Source: Bugula neritina (lineage: Eukaryota; Bryozoa; Gymnolaemata; Cheilostomatida; Bugulidae). From it: a stretch of DNA of 64,000 nt. The position numbers and the translations under genes are program-made. Location of the stretch: the NCBI GenBank assembly GCA_964035545.1, contig OZ037765.1, forward strand, positions 32,301,004-32,365,003, written 5' to 3'. Every line of letters starts with the position of its first letter. Position 1 is the first letter of the stretch. Positions 35,110 to 62,282 of this stretch are shown piece by piece. The notes below the pieces were generated by a model. The model was not told the origin of the DNA, searched no databases, and saw only the letters and a list, made by a program, of their open reading frames with translations.

Positions 35110-35179
35110 TAGATGGCTGTCGCGTTTCGATTCATTACCAAATTCTCATCGATCTGCCTGGACTACTACACGAGCTAAC

Positions 35180-37668
35180 ATGGAAACTTGCTGTTGCAGC
35201 TGTTTTCCAATTAAGTTCATCAAGAAAGATGGTACTGTTGAAAAATTTGAAGGAGTAACGGAAGCAGATATTAAAGCAAACATTAGAATGGTAGAAATTC
35301 ACAGGCAAGTTTAATGAATTAATATTTTGGTGAAATAATTAAAACTAAACTATTATAGTGAAAATTTAACAATGATAATCATACGCTTGCGGTTAGGTGT
35401 AAATTAATTATCCTTCAACTATAAATATGACATATTATTTATTAATTCACAAATAACTGTATGCAATATAAATCAGCTTAATTTGTTGAAGCTCTTTAAT
35501 GAACACTATATTGAAGATAATGTAAAAACCTCCCAACATAGTATAACTATTTTACAGTTATAGAAATCCTTAGTAAAATATTGCAAGTATTCTGCTGTTA
35601 AACAACAATATTAGAGGGTGGACATAATGCTCCGCCTTACCTAGCTTCAATAATAGCCTTGGCTCTCAACACTATGCTGTCAGTTTTTTAAACTGTCTTT
35701 GTAATTCATCTACTATAAGTTCTCATTGTTATTTATATTGTAGGTCGTTTGTGTACGCCCTGGGGAAGACTCTGTATCCAGAGTATGACTTTATATCACA
35801 TGACCTCACAAAGTTTAGCTCAGCCGAACTGATTCCATACACTAAGAAGTTCATCTGCAAGGTGGATGACTCAGTGAACACTGACTGGAAGACGGCAGTA
35901 CAACATCATTATGATAATAACCCACACCATCCTGAGGTATGCTCATAGCCTATGTTCCCCGCAGAATAGTTTAGTTACTAATGGGTGGTCTAAACACGTA
36001 TTGTATTGATGTGGAAGTGCAATGCACAGGGATAAGCTACCAGCATGTAAATTGATAGCCTAGCAAATCATGTGTATCTAATGCAGGGAACTACCTCGTT
36101 GTATATACCAGTTGTAGTAATACCAGCTGTATAGTAATAGTGTATATCAGCACATGAAACTAGCTATGTAATATATTCGCATGGTTTAAGTCCTGGCATA
36201 TTATGAGTGTTATGGTGCTTTATTTAGTACACACAAATTTAAAATTCATTCAAAACTCATCAAAATTTTCTATTAAAATATTTTCATGTGCTGCATGATT
36301 GCAAATATGTTGAATAAGGATTAATGAAAGGTTTCACAACACTAAAACCTTTATTTTTGACAAAAGAGAAGGCATCTGAAATGCACTTATTGCATGTACT
36401 ATTTATAGATTATAAAATAAAATTCACAAAACTATATGGAATAAGGTAGCTTTTTGATAGAAAATATAATTTGTTAACAATGTTGCAAAAGTCTGCGTTG
36501 TTTTAGTAAAAAGTCAATAAAAACATGGAAAATAAGTAGCAACATTGAAAAAGTACCTACTACTTAAATTTATTTGTTTAAAGTTCATTTTAGTTTAAAG
36601 CAAAAGCATACATATATTAGTAGCTAGATTTTTATAAAATAAGCAAAGAATGATAATATATTCAATGTGTACTAAATAAGATATAAAGTAGCTTGGTGTA
36701 TATCTAGTTTATGTCTATTCAAATTGTAATAATTATTATATGAAAGTAAATTAAGTCAGCTATAAGATATGATTTAATACATGGCTATACGTTGTGCTGT
36801 AATTCAAAAACAATTTCTAAATGCAAAATATTCTAGTCAATGTAATGACAAGGCAAAATAGCAATGATTTCGGTTGATAGTGAAGTTGCACACAGTGAGT
36901 GTAATATTGTCATTGTACTGCTTTAGGAACACTGTAGTCTAAGCCAGTAACATATATAATATGTAACATGAATTTCTCACAAAGCCACAACAATGTGTTA
37001 TCAGATGAATGACACGCATGCTTGCACCATTGTTTAGAATCTTAAGATAAAATAATAGGAGTTGAAGGCCTTTGACTATATTATCTTTATTGTAAGAGCA
37101 ACGATGTGTAGTTTATCTCTTTTTGTCACATGACTGCTAAATTTATAAATATATATGTTATATGCAGTACAGAACTAGCAATCACTGCTCTTTTCGTATC
37201 TGTGTAAAATGTAGTGATTCCCTAGTGGTCCCCATATAGTGTAATGCTTAGCACACTGACTTGCATGCAAGTTGGAATATTGTGGTTCAATTTCTAAGGG
37301 GTCAGATGGTTTTATATATGATAATTATTGTTAAATGAATAGTATGTATAACAATTATAGAATATTTATTTAACTGTTCTGTAATATTTTTGCAGTATTG
37401 GGGAGATCAAGACATGCCTGAAGAGTACTTGAAAGAAAGCCTAGTAGACATGATAGCAGCAAAGTACCAACATAGGGAGGGTAGAACGAGCCTCCCCACC
37501 CATATAGAACCATATATCTTTGAAATGAAGGCTATGTTCCTCACAAGGTATACTGAGACAGACAGAGAGAAAGTACTGAAAGAGTGCGAGAGACTGAAAA
37601 CTGTGGACTGGAGCGGTCGACCAATCATATGCAGAGAATTTCAGTCATCAGTTAGTATGAGTGTATAG
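35180..37668 (+). CDS. DUF5662-like protein, three exons
   Basis: 196 aa from exons 35180-35304, 35744-35936 and 37396-37668. Intron 1 uses a GC donor (CACAG|gcaagt); no GT alternative keeps the frame. The first in-frame ATG is used, after an upstream stop. The N-terminus is Cys-rich (METCCCSCF). Residues 59-71 read ISHDLTKFSSAEL and 95-106 QHHYDNNPHHPE, followed by ESLVDMIA. The pattern HDLxKFS...HHYxNNxHHPE...LVDM is the hallmark of DUF5662, a family I know from bacteria and large DNA viruses. The His/Asp pairs look like an HD-type metal site, so a hydrolase is plausible, but function and substrate are unknown. The gene is divergent from BAG3. The reading frame ends just as a 24-bp minisatellite begins, so the final residues (SSVSMSV) may be of repeat origin. 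Confidence 0.8.
37206..37312 (+). mobile_element. SINE, second tRNA-like family, in DUF5662-like gene intron 2
   Basis: CATATAGTGTAATGCTTAGC (A-box region), TTGCATGCAAG (anticodon-arm-like) and GGTTCAATTTCT (B-box-like) give a tRNA-shaped head. The same order is found on the minus strand at 52068-52165 and 26800-26915. The TTGCATGC arm is reminiscent of tRNA-Ala(TGC), but the parent is not certain. Confidence 0.7.
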
Positions 37669-37815
37669 TGACTGAGTACTGACAGTGTGCAGTGACTGAA
37701 TACTGACAGTGTGCAGTGACTGAGTACTGACAGTGTGTAGTGACTGAGTACTGACAGTGTGCAGTGACTGAGTACTGACAGTGTGCAGTGACTCCGTGCT
37801 GACAGTGTGTAGTAG
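37664..37815 (+). repeat. 24-bp minisatellite at the 3' end of the DUF5662-like gene
   Basis: About six copies of a 24-bp unit, GTGACTGAGTACTGACAGTGTGCA, begin at the stop codon and run into the presumed 3' UTR. The TAG stop overlaps the first TAGTGACTGAG. Confidence 0.9.
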
Positions 37816-38110
37816 CTCAGTACTGTTAGTATATAATATATAATAATACTAACAAACTGGTGAGTTTGTCCACACCAGCTGTTTATGTACATATATTATT
37901 TTACTACAGTTATAATGTGTAGTCCCCACTAATTAGTTATACTAGTCCTCTTGCCACCAGTTAACTGCCAACAATGTTACGGACAGTGAACTGGTGGTAA
38001 AAAGTTAAATTGCTTCACTTTTATAGCACTTTACCAAGTTAAAGCTATATTTTCTATAAAGTCTTTATCAAAAGCAGTATTCATGGAGTTTTTTTTGTTT
38101 ACATAACTGT

Positions 38111-38129
38111 TTTATTATCACTAAATAAA
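38111..38129. terminator. Possible paired convergent polyadenylation signals
   Basis: TTTATT (38111-38116, a minus-strand AATAAA) and AATAAA (38124-38129, plus strand) lie 8 bp apart between the convergent 3' ends of the DUF5662-like gene and PFK. If used, they would make the 3' UTRs meet or overlap. Further plus-strand AATAAA and minus-strand ATTAAA hexamers near 38440 and 38500 are alternatives. Confidence 0.35.
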
Positions 38130-38735
38130 TAAGAAAATACAGAATCTAAAAAACAAGTACTCCATACTGCTTGTCAAAGCTAATTTCTTCTTTAAATTAA
38201 TCAACATGTTGGGAAATACAAAAGCTACTACTAGGTAAATAATAATATAAAAAGAGATTCTAATATTATACCGTCAGAGTTGTTCATTATGCAAATGTAT
38301 TGATATTGGGAAGTCCATAAGTGTGAGAGAGTTGCTATGGTAACAGGAGTAATACACATGTTATGCACAACAAACCATATCAGGCTCAAGTTGATTAAAA
38401 TGTTCAGTTTCCTTGTTGAAGCTTTTTACAAACAATAATTTTAATAAAATGGGGATACAATAAGGATGTCCACTAAAAAACTTAAAACAAATAATAAATT
38501 TTTAATAAATAATTCAAAATTGGAAGACATTTTTTAAACATTACCTACACGAAATCTCAGAAAGCTAAAAATATAATTTAGATCCACACATTTTAAATAG
38601 CCAATGAGAACAAAACAATATTTTATGACCAAATGTTGTGAGATTCAACAAATGTAAAGGAAGGGACAAGTTAGAGTGAGATCCTAATACATTAAAAACA
38701 ACTCAGTAAGAAACAGTCAAACAGCTCTCAGTACT

Positions 38736-53703
<14,968 letters not shown>

Positions 53704-55585
53704 ATTGCCTAGTAACAAAGACTAGCCTTTACAAACGTAACTTTGTACAGGAAACGAACAAGTGGTATATTGTGACATACTTGCTGTAAGGCTGTGTTAC
53801 CCACAGCCACTCACATGGCACTTTTATTGTCTACCACCTTTATTGATTGACATGGTGGGAGTAAAAATATTTGTAACCTTTACTGCTACTGAAACAACTA
53901 AAACTTTCACCAGGCATTGCTATGAGTATAATATTAGCAGTGAAATTCATAATCATACTTTCAGTCATACAAGTTGAGTCATAGTAACAATACTAAAAGT
54001 GCAAGTAATAAAAATACTAACCTCAATAACATAAACATGCTAGTAAAATTTCCCATCACACTTTCAATACTAGACACACATCTATAGACATAACTCATTT
54101 AATAGTCTTGTCAATATTTATTGGATAATGTGAGAATTACTATCAGCATAAGAACTAATCAGTATTTGAAGCATTAGTAACACAGGTTTAGCTTAAATCT
54201 ACCACGAAACTGAAGTCAAACTATAAGAGGTAAATAGATGCAATTAATTATATCAAATAACAAATACAGCTGACTCACCACTGAGACACTTTTCAGCACC
54301 ACAGTCGCAATAAGTATTAAATTTAGGGTCAATGTGAGACTAACATTATGTATCTTAAACTACAGGGCAAGCTGAATTGGAGCAAATCTAAATTTCAAGT
54401 TATACTTATTAGATCTTTTATTCACTGTACTAGCTTTAATAATTTTAATAATTACTATCGGAATATGACTAATGATTATAACAACAATAATAATCACAAG
54501 AACTACTACAAGTACATTTAATTTTATAATATTAATTAATTATTATATAAGTATTAGTAATGTAAATTAGTATTGAGTACTACTATTATTATGCATTTGG
54601 CAGTTTTGCTATAACTATTAGCATAAGTTAACTGCTAGTAGTAGTGCTACGACTGCTACTACTACTAGTACTGCTAGTACTTAAACTAAACTTACAAGAG
54701 TTGAAAAAGTATATGGTTTTCTCCCCTTTACCCACTCACCAACATAAGATGAGTGAGATTTAAGTAAATTCAGGTGAACAATCAAATAGTGAATCTATGA
54801 CTAACCTGGCTATGCTATAGGTAGACTGCAATATAAATCATTGCTTAGGCCTTAGAGTTACTGTTAGTGTAACAACTTTACTTTTAAAACTAAAATTAAA
54901 AATAAAATAAGATTAAGATTTGCAATTGTAGCAAAAGTTATTTTTAAAAACTAAATAAAAATTTTTTTCAATTGGGATAATAATTAATAATCATATACAT
55001 AATTGTGATTATTACCAACGCCGTGGATGTTGAAAATCTAAGTGACTAACTTAGCAATGTTAACACTAAATATAAATATTTAGTGTTATTTCAATAGTGG
55101 CCCATCTTGCAAAGTGAGTATGCAGCTCTCGCGTGTACCGTCAATGTAACCTTAGTGACATCCAAATATAAACTTTAAACCTACAACCACATGATTATAT
55201 CAATGATCTATGCTCATATACTTTTCATCTAAAAACCTTCGACGCTCAAGCTAAGACTGCTTTATTTACATTTTGACCAACAAATTTAGCCTCTGTAAAA
55301 GTATCGTAAAAATCAATGCTTTTATGCATATATTTTCTTACTAAGTCGAGCCTATTTTTCTGAAAATTTGATTGGCTTACAAGACATTACGACAATGCAC
55401 AGGAAACTTGTTTGTTGAAACACAAACATATTGTATAGGATTCAGAGAGGATTCAGTATCAAACGTCCAGAAAACATCATTTACTAAGTTTTAGAGCAAG
55501 ATTTGGAAGCAAAAAATTAGCTACCATTTAACAATTTATATATTGAATTTATGACGTTAACTAAAAATTGTGAATTATAATCATT
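53704..55585. other. Divergent intergenic region between PFK and UBE2R
   Basis: About 1.9 kb holding both 5' flanks. It includes a degenerate AAT/ACT triplet region (54420-54670). No gene seen; specific promoter elements were not identified with confidence. Confidence 0.5.
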
Positions 55586-58500
55586 ATGGCTAAACATCCA
55601 ACATGCTCCTCGAATGGCGCTGTTAGAGCTTTACAACTGGAGTTGAAAAAGATAATGGAAGAACCAGTAGAAGGCTTTCGTGTTAAATTAGCTAATGAAG
55701 ACAATGTCTTTGGATGGGATGTAGCAATTTTTGGTCCACCCGGAACACTTTATGAAGGTGGTTATTTTAAGGTAAGACCTTTAACTTCGAAGTTAAATTC
55801 TGAGATTTATGATATTCATATTGATATTGATAATCATAATGACGCATGAGTATGACGTATACTTTAACATAATCTTAATATTTAGCTTTATTTATGCTTA
55901 CTCATAGTCAACCTAATACCTATAGTCGCACTAATACTAATAGTAATACTAAAATACTAGTGATAGCCCATAACCATAATGATAATTCATTAATTAAATA
56001 ATTGTAATATTAAATAATTAATAGATAATATTAATAATAATAAAACTAACAGTAATACTAATTCCTTAATTCAGTAATGGACAGTTGGCATTGCTCATTC
56101 GTGATACTGACAGTCATTACTCATTACGATCCATGCTCAATTTGAAGTTTGTTTCTTCACTTTTCATCATTGTAGTAACTACAATTACAATGATGCTTAT
56201 TTTTCTTTGCAATTTGTGGTTTTATCATTATGAGTATAATTATATTTTTAATAATGACTATTGTAAGTGTGATATAGTTCCCAAGACCTAGTACCTGTAT
56301 AAGTAGTGGCCACATCTGCTCATAGTAATAGTATTATGAAATAGGCTTATAGTCATAATCATACTAGTAGTAGTTTGGACCAATCATTACAGTAATGTTT
56401 GTCGTTTTAATTTTACTATTATGTATTGTAGATAAATTTGATATGTCCTTGGTCATTTACTCATTGTATAAATACATAAAGTGGCTCTTTTTATCAAAAA
56501 ACTTTCAAACTAAAGTACATCAAGGTACACCAACATGTTATGTTAGCACTCTGGCTGGCAAAGACAATTCACCTTGGCTGCAAAACTCAGTCACTTGAAA
56601 ATTGCAACAATAAACCACGTAGTGTAGACTCTGAAATTGATAGAATTTGGTATGTTCAAAATTGGGAGTGGTTTTTACTGTTATTAGATTCATTGGATTA
56701 TTATAAAGAAGTTAAATTGAGTTAGTCTAAAATACCATTGAGATTAAATATGATGCAATGAAACTAAGGTATATAACTCGTCAATGCATAGATTGTATTC
56801 TACATTCATACTGAAATTCATAATGAATCTATTGTTCTGATTACGTAATGTTGTGATGATGAGAAAATGATGTAATAGGAACGTTATGGATATCAAATTC
56901 AAAATGAATATAAGTATGAATGCATAATCATCCATAAAGTATATTAGTTATTATAAAATAATAATTATAATAATACTTACTAGTTCTGAAGCAAATTTAA
57001 AAATGATGTTACCGTAATTTATAGATTGAAATAATTTTAACTGAAACTGAAAAACTTATACTCTGTTTAGGTATAGACTATAGAGGTATGAATTCTGTCA
57101 ACTATTATGAATAATATGTAATTTATAAATTGAACCTGTTGACATCAATGTTTGAATTTGTGTATAATATGAAATAAGTACAACTATAAACTGCAACTTT
57201 TTAAATATAAGGAATAACCAACATAACTGGATTTGAATAAAAGTTAACAAATTTACTATTTTAACTACACACCGCTATTTTTTTTACTGTGAATTAACTT
57301 GAAAGAGGCTACCTTTAAAAAATGTTATATTATTTACAGTTTTATTAAAAGAACAAATAAGGTTTATGAAGTTGATGCGAAGCATGCATATTAAACTTTC
57401 AACCCATGAATGTATAAATTTGGTGCTTTTGAAAGGCTCATTATATTATAATGTGGCATTCATTAGTTTAAAGCTTTTACAATACAGTATGACTAGTCTG
57501 TAAAAATTGAACTAAGCCAATATTTAGGTAGAAATGAATGTTTCCAATTCCCCTCCAACAGTCGCCAACTGACTATTATATTCAGTTAGACTGAGGCACT
57601 TGCCTGGCATGTATAAAAAGGTTAGAGAAGTTGAGCAACTGAGTGACTCAATGCTACAGAGTTGGCAGGGGTGACATGTTACACTAAAATTTAGCCATGG
57701 GAAGCAAATAATTTGCACTTGCAATCCTTTTTTGCATAAATTAGTTCAATTCTCTTGTTTACTAAAAAGTAGAAAATTTAGTTATACCATTACACAATAT
57801 CCTATGTATAAAACATATATTTTGAACAATGACAAATGACAAATTATGACAATTAGATTGTACAAAACAAATTATATTTCATGTTTAATGTTGATTTTCA
57901 TAGATTTAGGAAAAGGTTGAACAGGTTTTTTCTCCTCACTGCATCTGATTCATGGTTTTTTTCCTAAAGAATCATTTTGACCGTTTTCAAACTGATGATC
58001 TTACTGGGTTATAAGACTGATGACCTAAACATGCTGTCACTGAGTGTCAAAGTTTTACCATCAGCCATCAGCACTGTTGGTCACTGCCCTAGATGATTGT
58101 AGTGCTAGTGATAGGTTGATAACATATATCAAGCTACCTATTAACTGTAAATAGGCCCTTTGGTGATGATATAAGAGATGAACTGATTTGATGATCAGAA
58201 CTGTTCAATGACTGATATAAGAAATTCTATAATCATTGTGATAAACTATGACTCAGCTCTATAGTTGAATGTCATGCCCCTGACCAGGCTGTTAATTGAG
58301 ATAAATGTTTGACAATTGTATGGATTTGCTCTGATTAACTTCTTACGTATCTTTGTCTAAGTTGTGTTGCTATGACAACCACATAATTATTTCTTGAAAT
58401 GATGAATCATATTAGGGCAATCTGATTATGCAGCAGCCATTGGCTAGAGTTATTGAATCACGTCAACTCCCTGACTGAGTAAATGTAAATAAAGGAGCTA

Positions 58501-60286
58501 CCCTGTTAGTACAATCAAGTCGTGTCCGTACAAAGAAATGCTGGCTATAATATAAAACAAAGCTTTTCATATCTTGATAGAGTAGCATAGCCTCAGGAAA
58601 CTAGTAACTAATACATTATGTTTCCTAGGCTGTCATGAGGTTTCCAACAGACTACCCATACTCACCACCAACTGTCAAATTCCTCACTAAAATGTGGCAC
58701 CCCAATGTGTATGAGAATGGCGACGTCTGCATATCCATTCTGCATCCGCCCACAGAAGACCCCCAGAGTGGAGAAAAACCATCTGAACGTTGGAATCCTA
58801 CACAGAATGTTAGGTACGAGTCAGCATACTGTAGTAACTACTGTATATTGTAGTAACTACTGTATACTGTAGTAACTGCAGTATACTGTAGTAACTACTG
58901 TATACTGTAGTAACTGCAGTATACTGTAGTAACTACTGTATACTGTAGTAACTACTGTATACTGTAGTAACTGCAGTATACTGTAGTAACTACTGTATAC
59001 TGTAGTAACTGCAGTATACTGTAGTAACTACTGTATACTGTAGCAACTCTTCAGTCTCCAGAGTCTATTGTATAAAGTATTTCCCCTCCTTGTAAATTCT
59101 TACAACAAAGCACTGACTGATTTTATTATGTATAACCAAACTCTTCAAACAAACAAAGCCCCGGTTAAGTAAGGGGTTAATGAAAGGTTGATAGCACGTG
59201 AATATTGTTTATAGGACTTGCTTTACATTGCTCAATGTTTTTCTACTTGAGATAATGTAAAACATGTGGTTTGAAGATGATAGGTAGTTGTGTTGACTTG
59301 ACCAGTGCTGTTTACATTCCAGTAGTAAATAATTCAGTGTGTACCATCATATCTTTTGTTTTTGTCTTGTTATGTGCATAGCTATAGCTTAGTTATCTCC
59401 TATTTACTACTTTTAGTGTTATATATTACTATTTATCATGTCTTACGTAATCTGAAATACTTGAGGGTAGGTCAGTTCTACAGCACTGAGCAGTATTGGC
59501 AGCACAGCTTTGGCAGCGCTGAACACAAAGTAGCATTTAGAGAGTTGATAATATGACCAGATTTATACTCATATATGACAGTATATCAATCTGTGTAATA
59601 ATGTATAGCATTTCCCAGTACCTAGATTAGAAGTGCCAGTGAAGTATGCCATTTATTATGTATACATAATAAATTAACTTCTTATACAGCTTAGTTACCT
59701 GTATGTAGTAATCATGGAAATGTCATATGCAGCAGTAGTAGTAGCAGTTTTATGACTCTCAGATGGGCATTATACTGCATTGTGGGTTATCTTCAACTAG
59801 TAATTACAAGAGCGTAACCAATAGCAACAGCTGGCTTTGGTTCATTTGTTTACATATATCAGCTGATAGTGCCACTACTGCAGCTTTCCAATGCTCAACA
59901 AAGGAAATGTTCACATGCTTATTAATGAATAAAAAACACAAGCTCCTCTTGTTATTAATCAGTATAATATAAGTAACAGGAAAATGAAGCGTCATGTTTC
60001 AATAAATAGGAAGTTTCTTCACTAGGATTGGCATAGAAAATGTAGTTTGTTTTATTGATGTGGTGAATCAATCTGTTAATAATACTACTACTGCTACTAC
60101 TAATTCTGCTACTGCTACTACTACTACTACTAGTAGTACTGCTACTGCTACTACTACTACTGCTACTACTAATTCTGCTACTGCTACTACTAATACTAGT
60201 AGTAGTACTGCTACTATTACTACTACAGTCACCACTACTACTACTACTAGTACTACTACTAGTACTACTACTACTACTACTACTAG

Positions 60287-60330
<44 letters not shown>

Positions 60331-60748
60331 GTACTACTACTACTATTACTACTACTACTATTACTACTACTACTGCTGCTACTACTACTACTAATGCCAC
60401 TACTACTAGTACTGTTACTACTACTACTACTATTTTGTAACAAAGTGTGACCATATTCTCAAGATAAACAGCAATTATGTTTACAGTGTCCCATAGTACT
60501 AAGTCAATGTATTGGTGATATATTTGCTGTTTTAGAACGATACTTTTAAGTATCATCTCTCTACTCAATGAGCCCAACACATTCTCTCCTGCCAACGTAG
60601 ACGCCTCTGTCATGTACCGCAGGTGGAGGGATTCAAAAGGAAAAGATAAAGAATATGAGAGTATAATAAAGTAAGTCATGCCTTGCGGATATGGGGCACT
60701 TGCTGTTGTCACTAGGATAATTTATTGCAATAGTACTAGCAGTAGTGA

Positions 60749-60788
<40 letters not shown>

Positions 60789-61274
60789 GAAAGTTGTTGT
60801 AGTAGTGGTGGCAGTAGCCCTAGTAGTGGTGACTGTAGTACTACTAATAATAGTAGTAGTAGTGGTGGCGGTGGTGGTAGTAATAGTGGTTACTGTAGTA
60901 CTAGTAGTGAAACTAACAGTAATAGTGCTAATTGCGAAAGTAGTAGTAAATTTATGCCAAAGGCTATTAGTAGTAAATTTTACTATTATTTATTAACTCT
61001 GTAGTTCTTTACAATCACTCTAATCTGCATATATTTTCTTCTAATGATGAACAGAAAGCAAGTGACTTCAACATATGCGGATGCAGAACATGACGGAGTT
61101 GTCGTACCTCGGACTCTAGAAGAATACTGTGTGAAAGGAAAACCTCATGAAAAGGATGATAGTGGAGAAATAGCTGACTTTTATGATGATGACGACGATT
61201 ATTTTGACGACTATGACGATGAAGATTGTATATATGAGAGTGATGATAATGATAGTGGAAACGAGGAGTCGTGA
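55586..61274 (+). CDS. UBE2R2: CDC34/UBE2R-type E2 ubiquitin-conjugating enzyme, four exons
   Basis: 241 aa from exons 55586-55771, 58629-58813, 60536-60670 and 61055-61274, all GT-AG with continuous frame (human UBE2R2 is 238 aa). The UBC fold begins at [20 protein letters not shown] (residues 86-88) and the active-site Cys at about 96 ([12 protein letters not shown]) are present. They are followed by the long acidic loop [20 protein letters not shown] that is specific to the CDC34 class. The C-terminal tail is strongly acidic ([15 protein letters not shown]) and ends DSGNEES, as in vertebrate UBE2R1/2; this tail binds the cullin-RING basic canyon for rapid K48 chain building. I cannot say whether it is UBE2R1 or R2; the invertebrate gene is probably co-orthologous to both. 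Exon 3 (135 bp, 45 codons) is frame-neutral and flanked by complementary triplet arrays. Confidence 0.96.
55905..56360. repeat. Degenerate AAT/ACT/CAT triplet cloud in UBE2R intron 1
   Basis: Loose three-base periodicity (TAATACTAATAGTAATACTA and relatives) with no coding potential, of the same kind as other triplet clouds in the window. Confidence 0.55.
58830..59046 (+). repeat. 19-bp minisatellite at the 5' end of UBE2R intron 2
   Basis: About eleven 19-bp units alternate mainly between TACTGTATACTGTAGTAAC and TGCAGTATACTGTAGTAAC, starting within 20 bp of the exon 2 donor. The unit contains the palindrome CAGTATACTG and near-palindrome GTAGTAACTAC, so the transcript could fold into serial hairpins. 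Confidence 0.93.
60073..60434 (+). repeat. (ACT)n triplet array in UBE2R intron 2
   Basis: About 120 triplets of ACT/CTA with scattered AGT, GCT and ATT variants, ending about 100 bp before exon 3. It generates artefactual poly-Thr and poly-Ser/Val frames. It is complementary to the array at 60729-60957. Confidence 0.97.
60729..60957 (+). repeat. (AGT)n triplet array in UBE2R intron 3
   Basis: About 75 triplets of AGT/GGT/AAT with a pure run of about eight AGT near 60762-60787, starting about 60 bp after exon 3. It is complementary to the ACT array on the other side of the exon. Confidence 0.96.
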
Positions 61275-61807
61275 CCACTTGGCACTCTACTCGCCTCTGC
61301 TCTTATTCATCTATAGCCTAATTTGGTGCTGCACCTACATATTGTAAACATGATATTGTAAATGCTGTTTTTATATAGCTGTGTAGAAATATGGTTATTC
61401 TCCAATATTTCAACCTGTAATCAGGCTATTCCACCCAACTTGCTACTGGTTTTAGCTGGCACCTGGCTATAGTGTAGCTGATTTCAATGTCATCATTGTT
61501 CACAAGTTTGCATGTGGTAGTTGTATGGAATTCTACCTCAAAGTTTTTTCTGCGGGTAGAAAAATTTATCAACTATATTACACTATGGAGTTTTATTTCT
61601 ATGTTAAGTTAGTTATATAATTTACTAAAGTTCAGTCTATATATTTGTGTAAGTTAAAAAGCTAGATATTCCTCTATTGTTGGTGATTATTTTATAATTA
61701 TGTAGTTTGTTAGCAGTTCTCAATGGGTGGCACATTTGCTTATACAAGTCTATAGTAGAATTCTTCCCATCCTGTAGCAATAGTACAAGATGTAGAATTA
61801 TTGTTTG

Positions 61808-61858
<51 letters not shown>

Positions 61859-62282
61859 TTCTCCAAGCATATAAAATATATACACGTATCTCAAATTGAA
61901 TTATTCTAAATATTTAATATAATATTACCAGTGTTGGCAAACTTCCAACTTGTGATTTTAATTTCAGTGTATGTTGTACTATATAATATCATAAAATATT
62001 TACTATTACACATAGAAATGTCCCACAGTTTACCAATATTCAGTGTACACTATCTCCCAATAAATGCTAGTACAGCTAATTTCAAAAGAAACTCCACAAA
62101 ATGAGTTAAGAAAACCTGCTACATATCAGTAATGCCAGCACCTGGCTTTACAATAGTCTATAAAACAGGATATCTCCAACAAGTGAAGTGCTATCCTATT
62201 TGCATGAATGTTCAAATTAGATTGGAATTTATCTTCTCTATGTTTAGTAAATGGACCATTTCTAAAATTGTATAATGAAGAA
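61275..62282. other. Convergent 3' flanks of UBE2R and RBM7-like gene
   Basis: The region between the two stop codons contains a (TA)n microsatellite at 61809-61853. A plus-strand AATAAA at 62059-62064 (possible UBE2R signal, giving a ~0.8-kb 3' UTR) and minus-strand candidates at 61957-61962 (ATTAAA) and 61592-61597 (AATAAA) suggest possibly overlapping 3' UTRs. Confidence 0.45.
61809..61853. repeat. (TA)n microsatellite
   Basis: About 22 uninterrupted TA dinucleotides. Confidence 0.97.

Noticed and set aside
53762-53977. 71-codon plus-strand frame upstream of PFK
   Set aside because: No domain, low-complexity composition and located in the promoter region.
59955-60712. Poly-Thr, poly-Ser and poly-Val frames
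   Set aside because: Translations of the (ACT)n array in UBE2R intron 2.
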